Origin: JAEUMD01 sp036768475 | Lineage (GTDB): Bacteria; Pseudomonadota; Alphaproteobacteria; Rhizobiales; Hyphomicrobiaceae | DNA length: 64,000 bases | Assembly: GCA_036768475.1 (NCBI GenBank) | Contig: DAIPMW010000001.1 | Span: 496,001 to 560,000, forward strand | Direction of reading: 5' to 3' | Shown here: one piece after another, positions 26,720 through 34,935 of the stretch | Layout: each line of letters starts with the position of its first letter | How positions within the stretch are numbered: position 1 is the first letter of the stretch | Translations under genes and position numbers: made by a program | Notes under the pieces: model-generated | Database searches by the model: none | Seen by the model: only the letters and a program-made list of their open reading frames with translations | Told to the model about the DNA's origin: nothing

Positions 26720-27307
26720 CTACCCATGCAACACGTGAGCCGCGCGGGCAAGCTTCTGGATCTGGATCTTGAAGGTTTCCTGGGCGTCCTTGTTCTTCAA
26801 ATGACCATTCTCGTCGAAGGCTTCGGCTGCTCGCGGCACCGCGAACTGCTCGGGTAGCACGAGAGCGCCAAGCCCCAGCTCCAGCACTTGGCGTACGGTA
26901 TTGAGGGCGCGCAGTCCGCCCATGCCGCCCGGCGAGGCGGATCCTAACGCGAAGACGCGGGTCTTGAAGACCTCGTTGGGGCCCTCGTCTTCTTCGCGAA
27001 CGCGGCTCACCCAATCGATGGTGTTCTTCAAAAGCGGCGTGATCGAGGAGTTATACTCGGGCGAGGCGATGAAGATACCGGTGTGCAACCCCATGAGGTG
27101 CTTCAGCTTCCTGGCGTTTTCCGGCGGACCCTCAGCGGTTTCCAGATCTGCGTCGTAGATCGGCATCGGATAGTCGCCAAGGTCGGCAAGCGTCGCCGCG
27201 ATGCCGTTGGCCTCGGCAATGGAGGCGCCGAGCCGGGCGAGACGCTTGTTGAACGAAGCCTGGCGTTGCGAGCCGGCGAAGAAGAGCAGTCGGACTTGCG
27301 AATTCAT
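26720..27307 (-). CDS. NADPH-dependent FMN reductase family protein
   Basis: This 195-residue flavodoxin-like reductase opens with VRLLFFAGSQRQASFNKRLA, whose GS-x2-R-x2-S is the FMN phosphate loop. The SPEYNSSITPLLKNTIDWVS motif (isoalloxazine loop) and SASPGGMGGLRALNTVRQVL follow. Such enzymes reduce FMN, quinones or chromate. It is the first gene of the minus-strand run leading to pyrF. The physiological substrate is unknown. Confidence 0.9.
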   Translation of the reverse strand: MNSQVRLLFFAGSQRQASFNKRLARLGASIAEANGIAATLADLGDYPMPIYDADLETAEGPPENARKLKHLMGLHTGIFIASPEYNSSITPLLKNTIDWVSRVREEDEGPNEVFKTRVFALGSASPGGMGGLRALNTVRQVLELGLGALVLPEQFAVPRAAEAFDENGHLKNKDAQETFKIQIQKLARAAHVLHG

Positions 27308-27625
27308 GATCGGTGCGGTTTTCCAGGATGCAGGATGGTGTGAAGCGGGCGGGTCGGCGGATCATAAGGCGCGATTGCGCTCCGGTCACGCCATTCACTT
27401 GGCCGGTATGCGCGGGCCGTCGGCAACCGTGGAATTGGCGCACGCGATGTCGCGGACGACGGCAAGGCGCTTTATAGGATCGCGCCAGAGGGTGGCGCGC
27501 CAAAATGTTGCGGGCCTGGACATCGACTCACGTCCGGGCCCGGCAATCGGTTTCCTGGAGACGATATTCGGTACGATTCAGTACGGCGGAAAGCTGGTGA
27601 AATCGTGCCAATCCGGGCGCCCGGC
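27308..27625. other. Intergenic 318 bases, no gene seen
   Basis: This gap lies between the cytochrome c stop and the FMN reductase start, both minus strand. Open frames here have no family features and unusual composition; I see no hairpin with a T-run and no repeat copy. Confidence 0.4.
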
Positions 27626-28021
27626 TCACTTCAGCGATTTGAGATAGGCGATGATGAAATCCTGCTCATTCTTCTCGGAGATGCTCATGTGCTTCATGCG
27701 CGTGCCGGGCATGACACCAGTGTTGTCGGCGATCCAGGCGCGAAGGGCCTCGTCGGTCCAGACAATGCCGGAAGACTTCATGGCGTCGGAATAGGCGAAG
27801 CCGGGGACGCTACCCACTTTGCGGCCGACCACGCCGACGAGGCTCGGTCCGTAGCTTTTTGCGCTGGGATCGTCCGAATGGCAGCTGCGGCAGCGGTGCT
27901 CGAACATGATCTGGCCGGCCTTGTTCATCGCCTCCTCGCCAGCGGGTGACATGGCAATGGCGGGAGCGCCGGCGACGCAGGTAGTAAAGACGGCGAGCGC
28001 CAGCTTCTTGATATGCGTCAT
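27626..28021 (-). CDS. Periplasmic class I cytochrome c
   Basis: This 131-residue cytochrome has a signal peptide (KKLALAVFTTCVAGAPAIA, about residues 4-22), one haem site CRSCH and a methionine ligand in the TRMKHMSISEK region. The GPSLVGVVGRKVGSVPGFAYSDAMK block is typical of cytochrome c2-like proteins. It should carry single electrons in the periplasm. ATG 28021 gives a proper signal peptide; the longer frame to 28117 does not. No redox partner gene is adjacent. Confidence 0.92.
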   Translation of the reverse strand: MTHIKKLALAVFTTCVAGAPAIAMSPAGEEAMNKAGQIMFEHRCRSCHSDDPSAKSYGPSLVGVVGRKVGSVPGFAYSDAMKSSGIVWTDEALRAWIADNTGVMPGTRMKHMSISEKNEQDFIIAYLKSLK

Positions 28022-28194
28022 GATCCAGTCCTCGAATCTTTTTGCGCTTATGGCGTGCGAGGACGGTCCTGTTTTGGAGGTTTTGCAACCTTGATGCAGG
28101 TCAAATGCGGCTCTCAAGCGACCGAAAGTCGAAGGCCGGGAAGCGCCCGAATCTGGCGGAACTCGGAAAGAAAGGGGAGGCGGCCTTGCGATCC

Positions 28195-29340
28195 TCAGCC
28201 CTTGCCCTCGAAGAACTCCTTGACGCGCGCGAAAAAGCCGGCAGAGTGCGGAGAGGTCTCCTTGTGGCTTTCCTTCTCAAACTCTTCGAGCAGCTCGCGC
28301 TGGCGGCGCGTCAGGTTCTTGGGCGTTTCCACCTCGACCTGGATGTACATGTCGCCCGTCACCTTGGAGCGCAGCACGGGCATACCCTTGCCGCGGAGGC
28401 GGAACTGCTTGCCCGATTCGGTGCCTTCGGGAACTTTGACGCGGGTTATCGAACCGTCCACCGTGGGTACGTCGATCTGACCGCCAAGTGACGCCGTGGT
28501 CATGGCAATCGGCACCTTGCAGAAGATGTCGGCGCCGTCTCGCTGGAAGAACTCATGCGGCTTGAGCGAGAGGAAAATGTAGAGATCGCCGGCGGGGCCG
28601 CCACGAAGACCTGCCTCGCCCTCGCCGGCGAGACGAATGCGCGTGCCATCCTCGACACCCGAAGGGATGTTGACAGCGAGCTTGCGCTCCTTGGTGACGC
28701 GACCAGTGCCCGAGCAGCTTGGGCATGGATCCTGGATGACCTCGCCACGGCCGTGGCAGGTGGGGCAGGTCCGCTCGATGGTAAAGAAGCCCTGACTGGC
28801 GCGAACCTTGCCGTGGCCGGAGCAGGTCGGACAGGTGGTGGGTTTGGTGCCAGTCTTGGCGCCGGTGCCCGAGCAGGTCTCGCACGCAACGGATGTGGGT
28901 ACGACGATTTCCGCATCCTTGCCGGCGTAGGCGTCGGAGAGTGAGATCTCCATGTTGTAGCGCAGGTCGGCACCCCGTTCGCGGCCGGAGCGCGTGCGCT
29001 GGCCGCCACCACGTCGGCCTCCCATGAACTCGCCGAACAGATCGTCGAAGATGTCGGACATGGAGGAGGCGAAATCAGGCCCGAAGCCGCCCGGTCCGCC
29101 GGGTCCGCGTCCGCCCTCGAACGCGGCATGGCCGAACTGGTCATATGCCGCGCGCTTTTGCGGATCCTTCAACGTCTCGTAGGCTTCGTTTATCTCCTTG
29201 AAGCGATGCTCGGACGTCTTGTCGTCGGGATTGCGGTCTGGGTGGCAGTCCTTGGCGAGCTTGCGAAATGCGCTTTTCAGGTCCGCTTCGCTTGCGTCCC
29301 TCTTGAGCCCCAGGACTTCATAATAATCGCGCTTTGCCAT
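28195..29340 (-). CDS. dnaJ: Chaperone DnaJ (Hsp40)
   Basis: This 381-residue DnaJ has the J domain with HPD (CHPDRNPDDK), a Gly/Phe-rich linker (GGRGPGGPGGFGPDF), and four CxxCxGxG zinc motifs (CETCSGTG, CPTCSGHG, CPTCHGRG, CPSCSGTG). It delivers substrates to DnaK and stimulates its ATPase. ATG 29340 is the family start (MAKRDYYEVLGL). It lies 247 bases downstream of dnaK on the same strand, with a hairpin between them. Confidence 0.97.
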   Translation of the reverse strand: MAKRDYYEVLGLKRDASEADLKSAFRKLAKDCHPDRNPDDKTSEHRFKEINEAYETLKDPQKRAAYDQFGHAAFEGGRGPGGPGGFGPDFASSMSDIFDDLFGEFMGGRRGGGQRTRSGRERGADLRYNMEISLSDAYAGKDAEIVVPTSVACETCSGTGAKTGTKPTTCPTCSGHGKVRASQGFFTIERTCPTCHGRGEVIQDPCPSCSGTGRVTKERKLAVNIPSGVEDGTRIRLAGEGEAGLRGGPAGDLYIFLSLKPHEFFQRDGADIFCKVPIAMTTASLGGQIDVPTVDGSITRVKVPEGTESGKQFRLRGKGMPVLRSKVTGDMYIQVEVETPKNLTRRQRELLEEFEKESHKETSPHSAGFFARVKEFFEGKG

Positions 29341-29555
29341 GTGCGTTCGTATCGGTATCCGCACCTACCTGGCTCGGTGCATCCGTTGGCGACAAGGTCC
29401 AGCGCCGTTTCAAAAATATTGCGCCGTATCGATGCGGGATCAATGGGCGCAGGCGCTTGGCGGCGGTCAACGAACAGGCCTGATCGGGTCAACTGGCCGA
29501 GGCGGTTGGGGAGGCATCATTCGCTGTTTGCGACGCTATCGCCGCAGTGGGGGGT

Positions 29556-29577
29556 GGGACCCAGTTGCCCGGGTCCC
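29556..29577 (-). other. Hairpin between dnaK and dnaJ
   Basis: GGGACCC and GGGTCCC form a perfect seven-pair stem over an eight-base loop, about 10 bases after the dnaK stop. No U-run follows on the minus strand, so partial termination or mRNA stabilisation giving more DnaK than DnaJ is likelier than full termination. Confidence 0.5.
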
Positions 29578-29587
29578 GCTTCAATCA

Positions 29588-31519
29588 TCAGGACGACTTC
29601 CTCTTATCGTCGTCCTTGACCTCCTCGAAGTCCGCGTCGACGACGTTGTCGTCAGCGCTGGCACCGGCGCCCGAGGCTGTTGCCTCGTCATCAGCACCCG
29701 CGCCACCGGACTGCGCGGCATACATCGCTTCGCCGATCTTCATCGCTGCCTGGGAGAGCGATGCAGTGGCGGCCTTGATCTTCTCGGTGTCGCCGGAATT
29801 GATCGCTTCCTTGGTGGCAGCAATCTCTTTTTCGACGTCATCCTTGATCGCGGCGACCTTGGCGTTGTCCTTGAGGTCGGCAAGCTGCTTCTCGAGCTGG
29901 TGAACCATGCTCTCAGCGTGGTTCTTGGCCTCGACCGATTCGCGGCGCTGCTTGTCGTCGGCAGCGTGCGCCTCGGCGTCCTTGACCATTCGCTCGATTT
30001 CGTCGTCCGACAGGCCACCGGAGGCGCGTATCTGTATCGATTGCTCCTTGCCCGTCGCCTTGTCCTTGGCGGAGACGTGGACGATGCCGTTCGCGTCGAT
30101 ATCGAACGTTACCTCGATCTGCGGTACGCCACGTGGTGCCGGCGGGATGCCGACGAGGTCGAACGTGCCCAGCTGCTTGTTGTCGGCAGCCATTTCGCGC
30201 TCGCCCTGGCTGACGCGGATGGTCACGGCCGTCTGACCGTCCTCGGCGGTTGAGAAGGTCTGGCTCTTCTTGGTTGGGATCGTGGTGTTGCGATCGATGA
30301 GGCGTGTGAACACTCCACCCAGCGTCTCGATGCCGAGCGACAGCGGTGTCACGTCGAGCAACAGGACGTCCTTGACCTCGCCTTTCAGCACGCCACCCTG
30401 GATCGCAGCGCCAATGGCAACGACTTCATCAGGATTGACGCCTTTGTGTGGCTCCTTGCCGAACAGTTCCTTGACGACTTGCTGGACCTTGGGCATGCGC
30501 GTCATGCCGCCGACGAGCACGACCTCGTCGATGTCGGCAGCCTTGAGGCCGGCATCCTTGATCGCTTTGACGCAGGGGCCTTTCGTGCGCTCGATCAGGT
30601 CGTCGACGAGGCTCTCCAGTTTGGCGCGGGTGAGCTTCATCGTGAGATGCTTGGGTCCTGATGCATCGGCAGTGACGTAGGGCAGGTTGATCTCGGTCTG
30701 CGTCGACGACGAGAGTTCCTTCTTGGCCCGCTCGGCCGCCTCCTTGAGACGCTGCAGAGCGAGCTTGTCGTTGCGCAGATCGATGCCCTGTTCCTTTTTG
30801 AATTCGTCGGCAAGATAGGACACGATCTTCATGTCGAAGTCCTCGCCGCCGAGGAACGTGTCGCCGTTCGTCGACTTCACCTCGAAGACGCCATCGCCGA
30901 TCTCCAGGATCGAGATATCGAAGGTGCCGCCGCCCAAGTCATAGACCGCGATGGTCTTGGCGCCGTCTTTCTTGTCGAGGCCATAGGCGAGCGCCGCGGC
31001 CGTCGGCTCGTTGATGATGCGCAGGACCTCAAGGCCGGCGATCTTACCGGCGTCCTTGGTGGCTTGGCGCTGGGCGTCATTGAAGTAGGCGGGGACGGTG
31101 ATGACGGCCTGCGTAACCTTCTCGCCAAGCTTGGCTTCTGCCGTCTCCTTCATCTTCTGGAGAATGAAGGCCGAGATTTCCTGCGACGAATACTGCTTGC
31201 CCTGTGCCTCGACCCAGGCATCCCCGTTGGGACCCTTGGCGATCTTGTAGGGGACGAGACCCTGGTCCTTCTTGACCATCTCGTCATCGAAGCGACGGCC
31301 GATCAGGCGTTTGATCGCAAAAAGCGTGTTGAGCGGGTTAGTGACGGCTTGGTTTTTTGCCGTCTGGCCGACGAGACGCTCTCCATCGTCGGTAAAGGCG
31401 ACGATCGACGGCGTCGTATTGGCGCCCTCCGAGTTCTCGAGCACCTTCGGTTTGCCACCGTCCATGACGGCGACGCAGGAGTTGGTGGTTCCGAGGTCGA
31501 TGCCGATAACTTTTGCCAT
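29588..31519 (-). CDS. dnaK: Chaperone DnaK (Hsp70)
   Basis: This 643-residue Hsp70 has the ATPase motifs IGIDLGTTNSCVAVMDG, IINEPTAAALAYGLDKK, VYDLGGGTFDISILEIG and VVLVGGMTRMPKVQ, then the substrate domain (DVTPLSLGIETLGGVFT) and a C-terminal lid ending in an acidic ADFEEVKDDDKRKSS tail. It is the main ATP-driven folding chaperone. ATG 31519 is the family start. An RpoH-like promoter lies at 31654-31681. dnaJ follows; grpE and hrcA are 2.4 kb away, so the heat-shock genes form one neighbourhood. Confidence 0.98.
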   Translation of the reverse strand: MAKVIGIDLGTTNSCVAVMDGGKPKVLENSEGANTTPSIVAFTDDGERLVGQTAKNQAVTNPLNTLFAIKRLIGRRFDDEMVKKDQGLVPYKIAKGPNGDAWVEAQGKQYSSQEISAFILQKMKETAEAKLGEKVTQAVITVPAYFNDAQRQATKDAGKIAGLEVLRIINEPTAAALAYGLDKKDGAKTIAVYDLGGGTFDISILEIGDGVFEVKSTNGDTFLGGEDFDMKIVSYLADEFKKEQGIDLRNDKLALQRLKEAAERAKKELSSSTQTEINLPYVTADASGPKHLTMKLTRAKLESLVDDLIERTKGPCVKAIKDAGLKAADIDEVVLVGGMTRMPKVQQVVKELFGKEPHKGVNPDEVVAIGAAIQGGVLKGEVKDVLLLDVTPLSLGIETLGGVFTRLIDRNTTIPTKKSQTFSTAEDGQTAVTIRVSQGEREMAADNKQLGTFDLVGIPPAPRGVPQIEVTFDIDANGIVHVSAKDKATGKEQSIQIRASGGLSDDEIERMVKDAEAHAADDKQRRESVEAKNHAESMVHQLEKQLADLKDNAKVAAIKDDVEKEIAATKEAINSGDTEKIKAATASLSQAAMKIGEAMYAAQSGGAGADDEATASGAGASADDNVVDADFEEVKDDDKRKSS

Positions 31520-31653
31520 TGGTTTCAAGATCCTCTTCTTGCGGCAGGCCGTTCGGACCCATTCCGGCGTCCGATTGATCCCTTTTCTGAAGGAGATCGG
31601 TCCTTCAGAGTTCAGGGGGCGGCCCCCTGGAGCTGCGGTCGTTGATGCGGCTT

Positions 31654-31681
31654 ATATAAGGAGCCGGCACAGCCGTGCAAC
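31654..31681 (-). promoter_or_regulatory. RpoH (sigma-32)-like promoter of dnaK
   Basis: On the minus strand GTTG is followed after 17 bases by CTTATAT, against the alphaproteobacterial heat-shock pattern CTTG-N17/18-CYTATNT; the -10 match is complete and the -35 has one mismatch. It is 135 bases upstream of the dnaK start. No CIRCE operator was seen nearby. Confidence 0.6.
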
Positions 31682-31934
31682 GGCGGCGGATCACCACGTC
31701 GTGATGTTTTTTTGACCCTGCCAGTTCCGTTACGGTTGGTCCAGCAACGCGACCGCCGGGTGCGGCTTATGCCCGAATTCCACGGTGATCGTGCAATTTT
31801 GGAAAGGTCCAGCAGAGCGTGAACAAACATGGCTGCTTGGGAGGATTGGTACTCCTACAGGGTTATTTCGATCGGACCGGGCAGCTCGGATCTCCTGGGT
31901 GAGCCGGGGCGGATCAATCTGACATTGAGACGGG

Positions 31935-32795
31935 TCACGGCGGAGCGCGGCGGCGCGGCCAAGTCTGCACGAGGAGAACGGCGGCGATGATCAGTAGTGC
32001 GCCAGTCCAGGAAAGCGCGCTCAACCGCTCGCCGAGGAGAATGGCTCCGGCTGCTGCGGCGAAAAGACTTTCGGTCGACAGTAAGACGGCCGCCTCGGCC
32101 GGAGCAGCATGACGCAGCGCGATGACCAAAATTGTGAACGTGGCAGCGCTTGAAATGATGCCGACGTACAAAATGGGCGCCGCCGCTTCTACGAGTGGCG
32201 CAAGGGCGGTGGATTCGGTCAGCAATGCAGCGAAGCCAGCGAGCACGGCGACGATCGCGAATTGCAGGCAGGTGAACGTGAAAGGGCGGTCGAGTGCGGC
32301 AGCCCGGCTTGTCAGGACAACATGCAATGCCCAGAAGATGGCGGAGAAACCCACGAGTACGTCACCGCCGGTGAACCCCGTCACCGTTCCGCCGCCCAAC
32401 GCCCAGGTGCCGACGAACGACAGTGCGATCGCCGGCCATATGTTGGCACCGGGGCGGTGGCGCAGTAGCAGCCAGGCGATGAGTGGTGTGACCACGACAT
32501 AGAGTGCGGTGAGGAAGCCGGCGTTGGATACCGATGCGGTCACGAGCCCGGCCTGTTGGAAGTAGGCGCCCAGGAAGAAGGCGGTTCCTGCGAGGATAGA
32601 GTGGCGCACCAGCCCGGGGGTATGTCGCCATTCGCGCCAGGCGAGGGGGGCCAGCACCAGTGTCGCAAGGAGACCGCGTGCGGCGACGAAAGTGAATGGG
32701 CCGATGTAGGCCATCGCGTCCTTCTGGAAATAGAAGGCGAGCCCCCAGAACAGGGCGGCGGTGAGCAGCAGCAGGTCGGCGCCTATTCGAGTCAT
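31935..32795 (-). CDS. EamA/DMT family transporter
   Basis: This 286-residue protein has ten hydrophobic helices arranged as two repeats of five, the EamA pattern; typical phrases are LLLLTAALFWGLAFYFQKDA, STESLFAAAAGAILLGERLS and GALLIIAAVLLVQ. Family members export amino acids or other metabolites. It lies alone between dnaK and lepB and its substrate cannot be inferred. Its 3' end overlaps no other credible gene. Confidence 0.88.
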   Translation of the reverse strand: MTRIGADLLLLTAALFWGLAFYFQKDAMAYIGPFTFVAARGLLATLVLAPLAWREWRHTPGLVRHSILAGTAFFLGAYFQQAGLVTASVSNAGFLTALYVVVTPLIAWLLLRHRPGANIWPAIALSFVGTWALGGGTVTGFTGGDVLVGFSAIFWALHVVLTSRAAALDRPFTFTCLQFAIVAVLAGFAALLTESTALAPLVEAAAPILYVGIISSAATFTILVIALRHAAPAEAAVLLSTESLFAAAAGAILLGERLSALSWTGALLIIAAVLLVQTWPRRRAPP

Positions 32796-33175
32796 GGCCG
32801 GAGCGATATATCCGTGGGCTGCCCGCAGTACAAGGCAGGCCAGCGGCGGCTGCGTCGTTCAATTCGGCGCGTGCCAAGCTTGAGCGAAATGTCTGGGGAT
32901 GTGCATGCAACCGCGATGGGTGATGGAAAGAAGCGGCGCGCGCGCATGGCTTTCAGGAATTGCTATTGCGGTCAATGGCGAGCGGTGCTGACGCCCTCTT
33001 TCGGGCATGATGTGGGATCTATAAGACGGCTTGGTGCAAGTCAGGTTTGCTGGGATCAATTGACGACCGCGGCCTGGTTGTTATGTCCTTATATGAAGAG
33101 CTTGGTTCACGCCCATCGGTGGAAGCTGGGGCGTTTGCATCTCAGACGATCAAGCTCAAGGCTGGAGGCCGAGAC
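32796..33175. other. Divergent intergenic region with a family A remnant
   Basis: This 380-base gap should hold the promoters of the EamA transporter (minus) and lepB (plus). The phrase TTTGCATCTCAGACGATCAA at 33134 matches the last part of family A (CTTCCATCTCAGACGATCAG in copy 1), so a truncated repeat lies right before the lepB ribosome-binding site. Confidence 0.5.
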
Positions 33176-33883
33176 ATGAAAGACATGGTGTGGAGCATTG
33201 TTGCGGCGCTCGTGCTCGCCTTTGCATTCCAGACAGCGGCCTATGCCACATATCATATTCCTTCCGAGAGCATGGTTCCGACGCTTGAGGTCGGCGACCG
33301 CCTGACAGTCAACAAATTCGCATATGGCTACAGCCGGCATTCGCTGCCTTTGGACTTCTCGCTGCCGAAAGGGGCAATCAATGGGCGTTTGTTTGCCAGC
33401 GAACCGGTGCGTGGAGACATCATCGTCTTTGTCCATCCGAAGCGTTCCGACCGCATGATCAAACGGTTGATCGGTCTGCCAGGCGATCGTATCGCGGTCG
33501 ACAACGGGCAGGTGATTCTCAATGGCAGGCCACTCGCTCGAAAGCTGGAAAAAACCTATCGCTTCCGCGAGTACGAAGGTCGCATCGTCGAGGTGAACCG
33601 TTACGAGGAGACACTGCCGGGCGGGCGCACGCATCTGATGCTGGAATACACACACCGCGCCCATCACGCGTCTATGCCTGAGACGATCGTTCCACCAGGG
33701 CACTACTTCATGATGGGCGACAACCGCGACAACTCCAACGACAGTCGCTTCCACGACATGGGAATGGTGCCGGCCGAAAACCTCGTGGGACGCGCGGACG
33801 CGGTGCTCTATTCGCTCTACACCTGCACACCGGAGTCGGGGACTGAGTGTGCGGAGCGGCGTTTTGCAACGCGGTTGAAGTAA
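33176..33883 (+). CDS. lepB: Signal peptidase I
   Basis: This 235-residue signal peptidase has an N-terminal membrane anchor (residues 5-25), the nucleophile S32 in IPSESMVPTLEVGD and the general base K96 in RMIKRLIGLPGD. The box GHYFMMGDNRDNSNDSR follows. It removes signal peptides on the periplasmic face. ATG 33176 is preceded by GGAGG. It is not next to rnc/era/acpS, the usual alphaproteobacterial site, so it may be a second copy. It is convergent with grpE. Confidence 0.92.
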   Translation: MKDMVWSIVAALVLAFAFQTAAYATYHIPSESMVPTLEVGDRLTVNKFAYGYSRHSLPLDFSLPKGAINGRLFASEPVRGDIIVFVHPKRSDRMIKRLIGLPGDRIAVDNGQVILNGRPLARKLEKTYRFREYEGRIVEVNRYEETLPGGRTHLMLEYTHRAHHASMPETIVPPGHYFMMGDNRDNSNDSRFHDMGMVPAENLVGRADAVLYSLYTCTPESGTECAERRFATRLK

Positions 33884-33925
33884 GATCGGCCGCACCTTCG
33901 CCTGATGCGCGATGCCGCGCCGCTG

Positions 33926-33951
33926 CGACCCGACGTCACGCGGTCGGGTTG
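33926..33951. terminator. Bidirectional hairpin between lepB and grpE
   Basis: CGACCCGAC pairs with GTCGGGTTG (nine pairs, one G:U) over an eight-base loop. It lies about 42 bases after the lepB stop and overlaps the grpE stop codon at 33936. The U-tract is weak on both sides. Confidence 0.5.
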
Positions 33952-34772
33952 TCGTTGTCGGATGATGGCGTATCGCTACCGGGCTCGGTCTGTGCGGTAT
34001 CGGCAGAACCTTCGTCGGCGCCCTGATCGCGCTTGCCAGCGGGCTCTTGAGATGTCGATGGCGGCTGCTCTTCGGCTGCTGCCTTCTCTGCCTGGCCGGT
34101 CTCGGGTTGGGCTTTGCCACCGCCACGGGCAACGACCACCATCGCGGGACGCAGACAACGATCCTCGATCGTATACCCGCCCTGGAACACCTCAACCACG
34201 GTGCCGTTGGGAACGCTCGAATCCTGACGTTCCATTACCGCCTGGTGCAGGCGTGGATCGAAAGGTTGACCCTTCGGCGAGATCCGGCGCACGCCATGAC
34301 GCTCCAGTACGTTGATGAACTCACGCTCGGTCATGGCGACGCCATCCAATAGCGCCTTCAGATGCGGATCCTTCTCGATGGCCTCGGGCTCGACCGCCTG
34401 CATCGCGCGCTCGAAGTTGTCGACAAGGCCGACAGTGTCCTTGGCGAAGTTCGAGATTGCGTAGCGCGCAGTCTCCTGCTTCTCGCGCTCGGCACGCTTG
34501 CGCACATTGTCGAGATCGGCATGAGCGCGCAGCAGCCGGTCGGTCAGATCGGAAACCTGGGCCTGCAGCGTCTCGACCTCGGCGGCAAGGACGGCACTGG
34601 GATCGGCACCGATATCGACGGCGTCGGTGTCTGCTGCCGCGGTTGCCTTGAGTTCGTCTTTTTCCGAAGTCCTGCCTGCCTCACCGGTCCGGTGACGGTC
34701 GGTCGCTTCTTTCGGTTCGTTCTTGGCGCCGTTGCCCTGGCCAGGCTCATGGGGTCTATTCTGGTCGGACAT
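33936..34772 (-). CDS. grpE: Nucleotide exchange factor GrpE with long acidic tails
   Basis: This 278-residue GrpE is longer than the usual 180-210. The core (about residues 65-205) has the long paired helix (LQAQVSDLTDRLLRAHADLD), RKRAEREKQETARYAISNFAKD, and the beta domain with GVRRISPKGQPFDPRLHQAV and VVEVFQGGYTIEDRCLRPAMVVVA. Both ends carry low-complexity sequence, especially the last 65 residues, rich in E, P, G, S, T and Q. ATG 34772 has GGAG five bases ahead; GTG 34778 and ATG 34775 are alternatives. It releases ADP from DnaK. A heat-shock promoter lies 116 bases upstream. Confidence 0.93.
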   Translation of the reverse strand: MSDQNRPHEPGQGNGAKNEPKEATDRHRTGEAGRTSEKDELKATAAADTDAVDIGADPSAVLAAEVETLQAQVSDLTDRLLRAHADLDNVRKRAEREKQETARYAISNFAKDTVGLVDNFERAMQAVEPEAIEKDPHLKALLDGVAMTEREFINVLERHGVRRISPKGQPFDPRLHQAVMERQDSSVPNGTVVEVFQGGYTIEDRCLRPAMVVVARGGGKAQPETGQAEKAAAEEQPPSTSQEPAGKRDQGADEGSADTAQTEPGSDTPSSDNDNPTA

Positions 34773-34887
34773 CATCACTCCGCTGTCGGTTGCCTAAACC
34801 GGCGCTGCCGCCCGATTTCGGGCAATCGCGTCGCAATCGTCCTTGCGGGCTCGCTGGCTGCCGATGGGCGCACGCTTCGAGCCCCGC

Positions 34888-34916
34888 ATATCGGCCGCAT
34901 TTCATGAAAAATCAAG
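34888..34916 (-). promoter_or_regulatory. RpoH (sigma-32)-like promoter of grpE
   Basis: On the minus strand CTTG is followed after 18 bases by CCGATAT, matching CTTG-N18-CYTATNT except for one -10 base. It lies between the hrcA stop and the grpE start, so grpE can be induced separately from hrcA. Confidence 0.55.
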
Positions 34917-34935
34917 TGAGGGGCTGGGGACCGCG

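Noticed and set aside
31829..31990. A 53-codon plus-strand frame (MAAWEDWYSYRVISIGPGSS...) between dnaK and the EamA gene
   Set aside because: No ribosome-binding site, antisense overlap with the 3' end of the EamA gene, and an Arg-rich tail that is the shadow of that gene.
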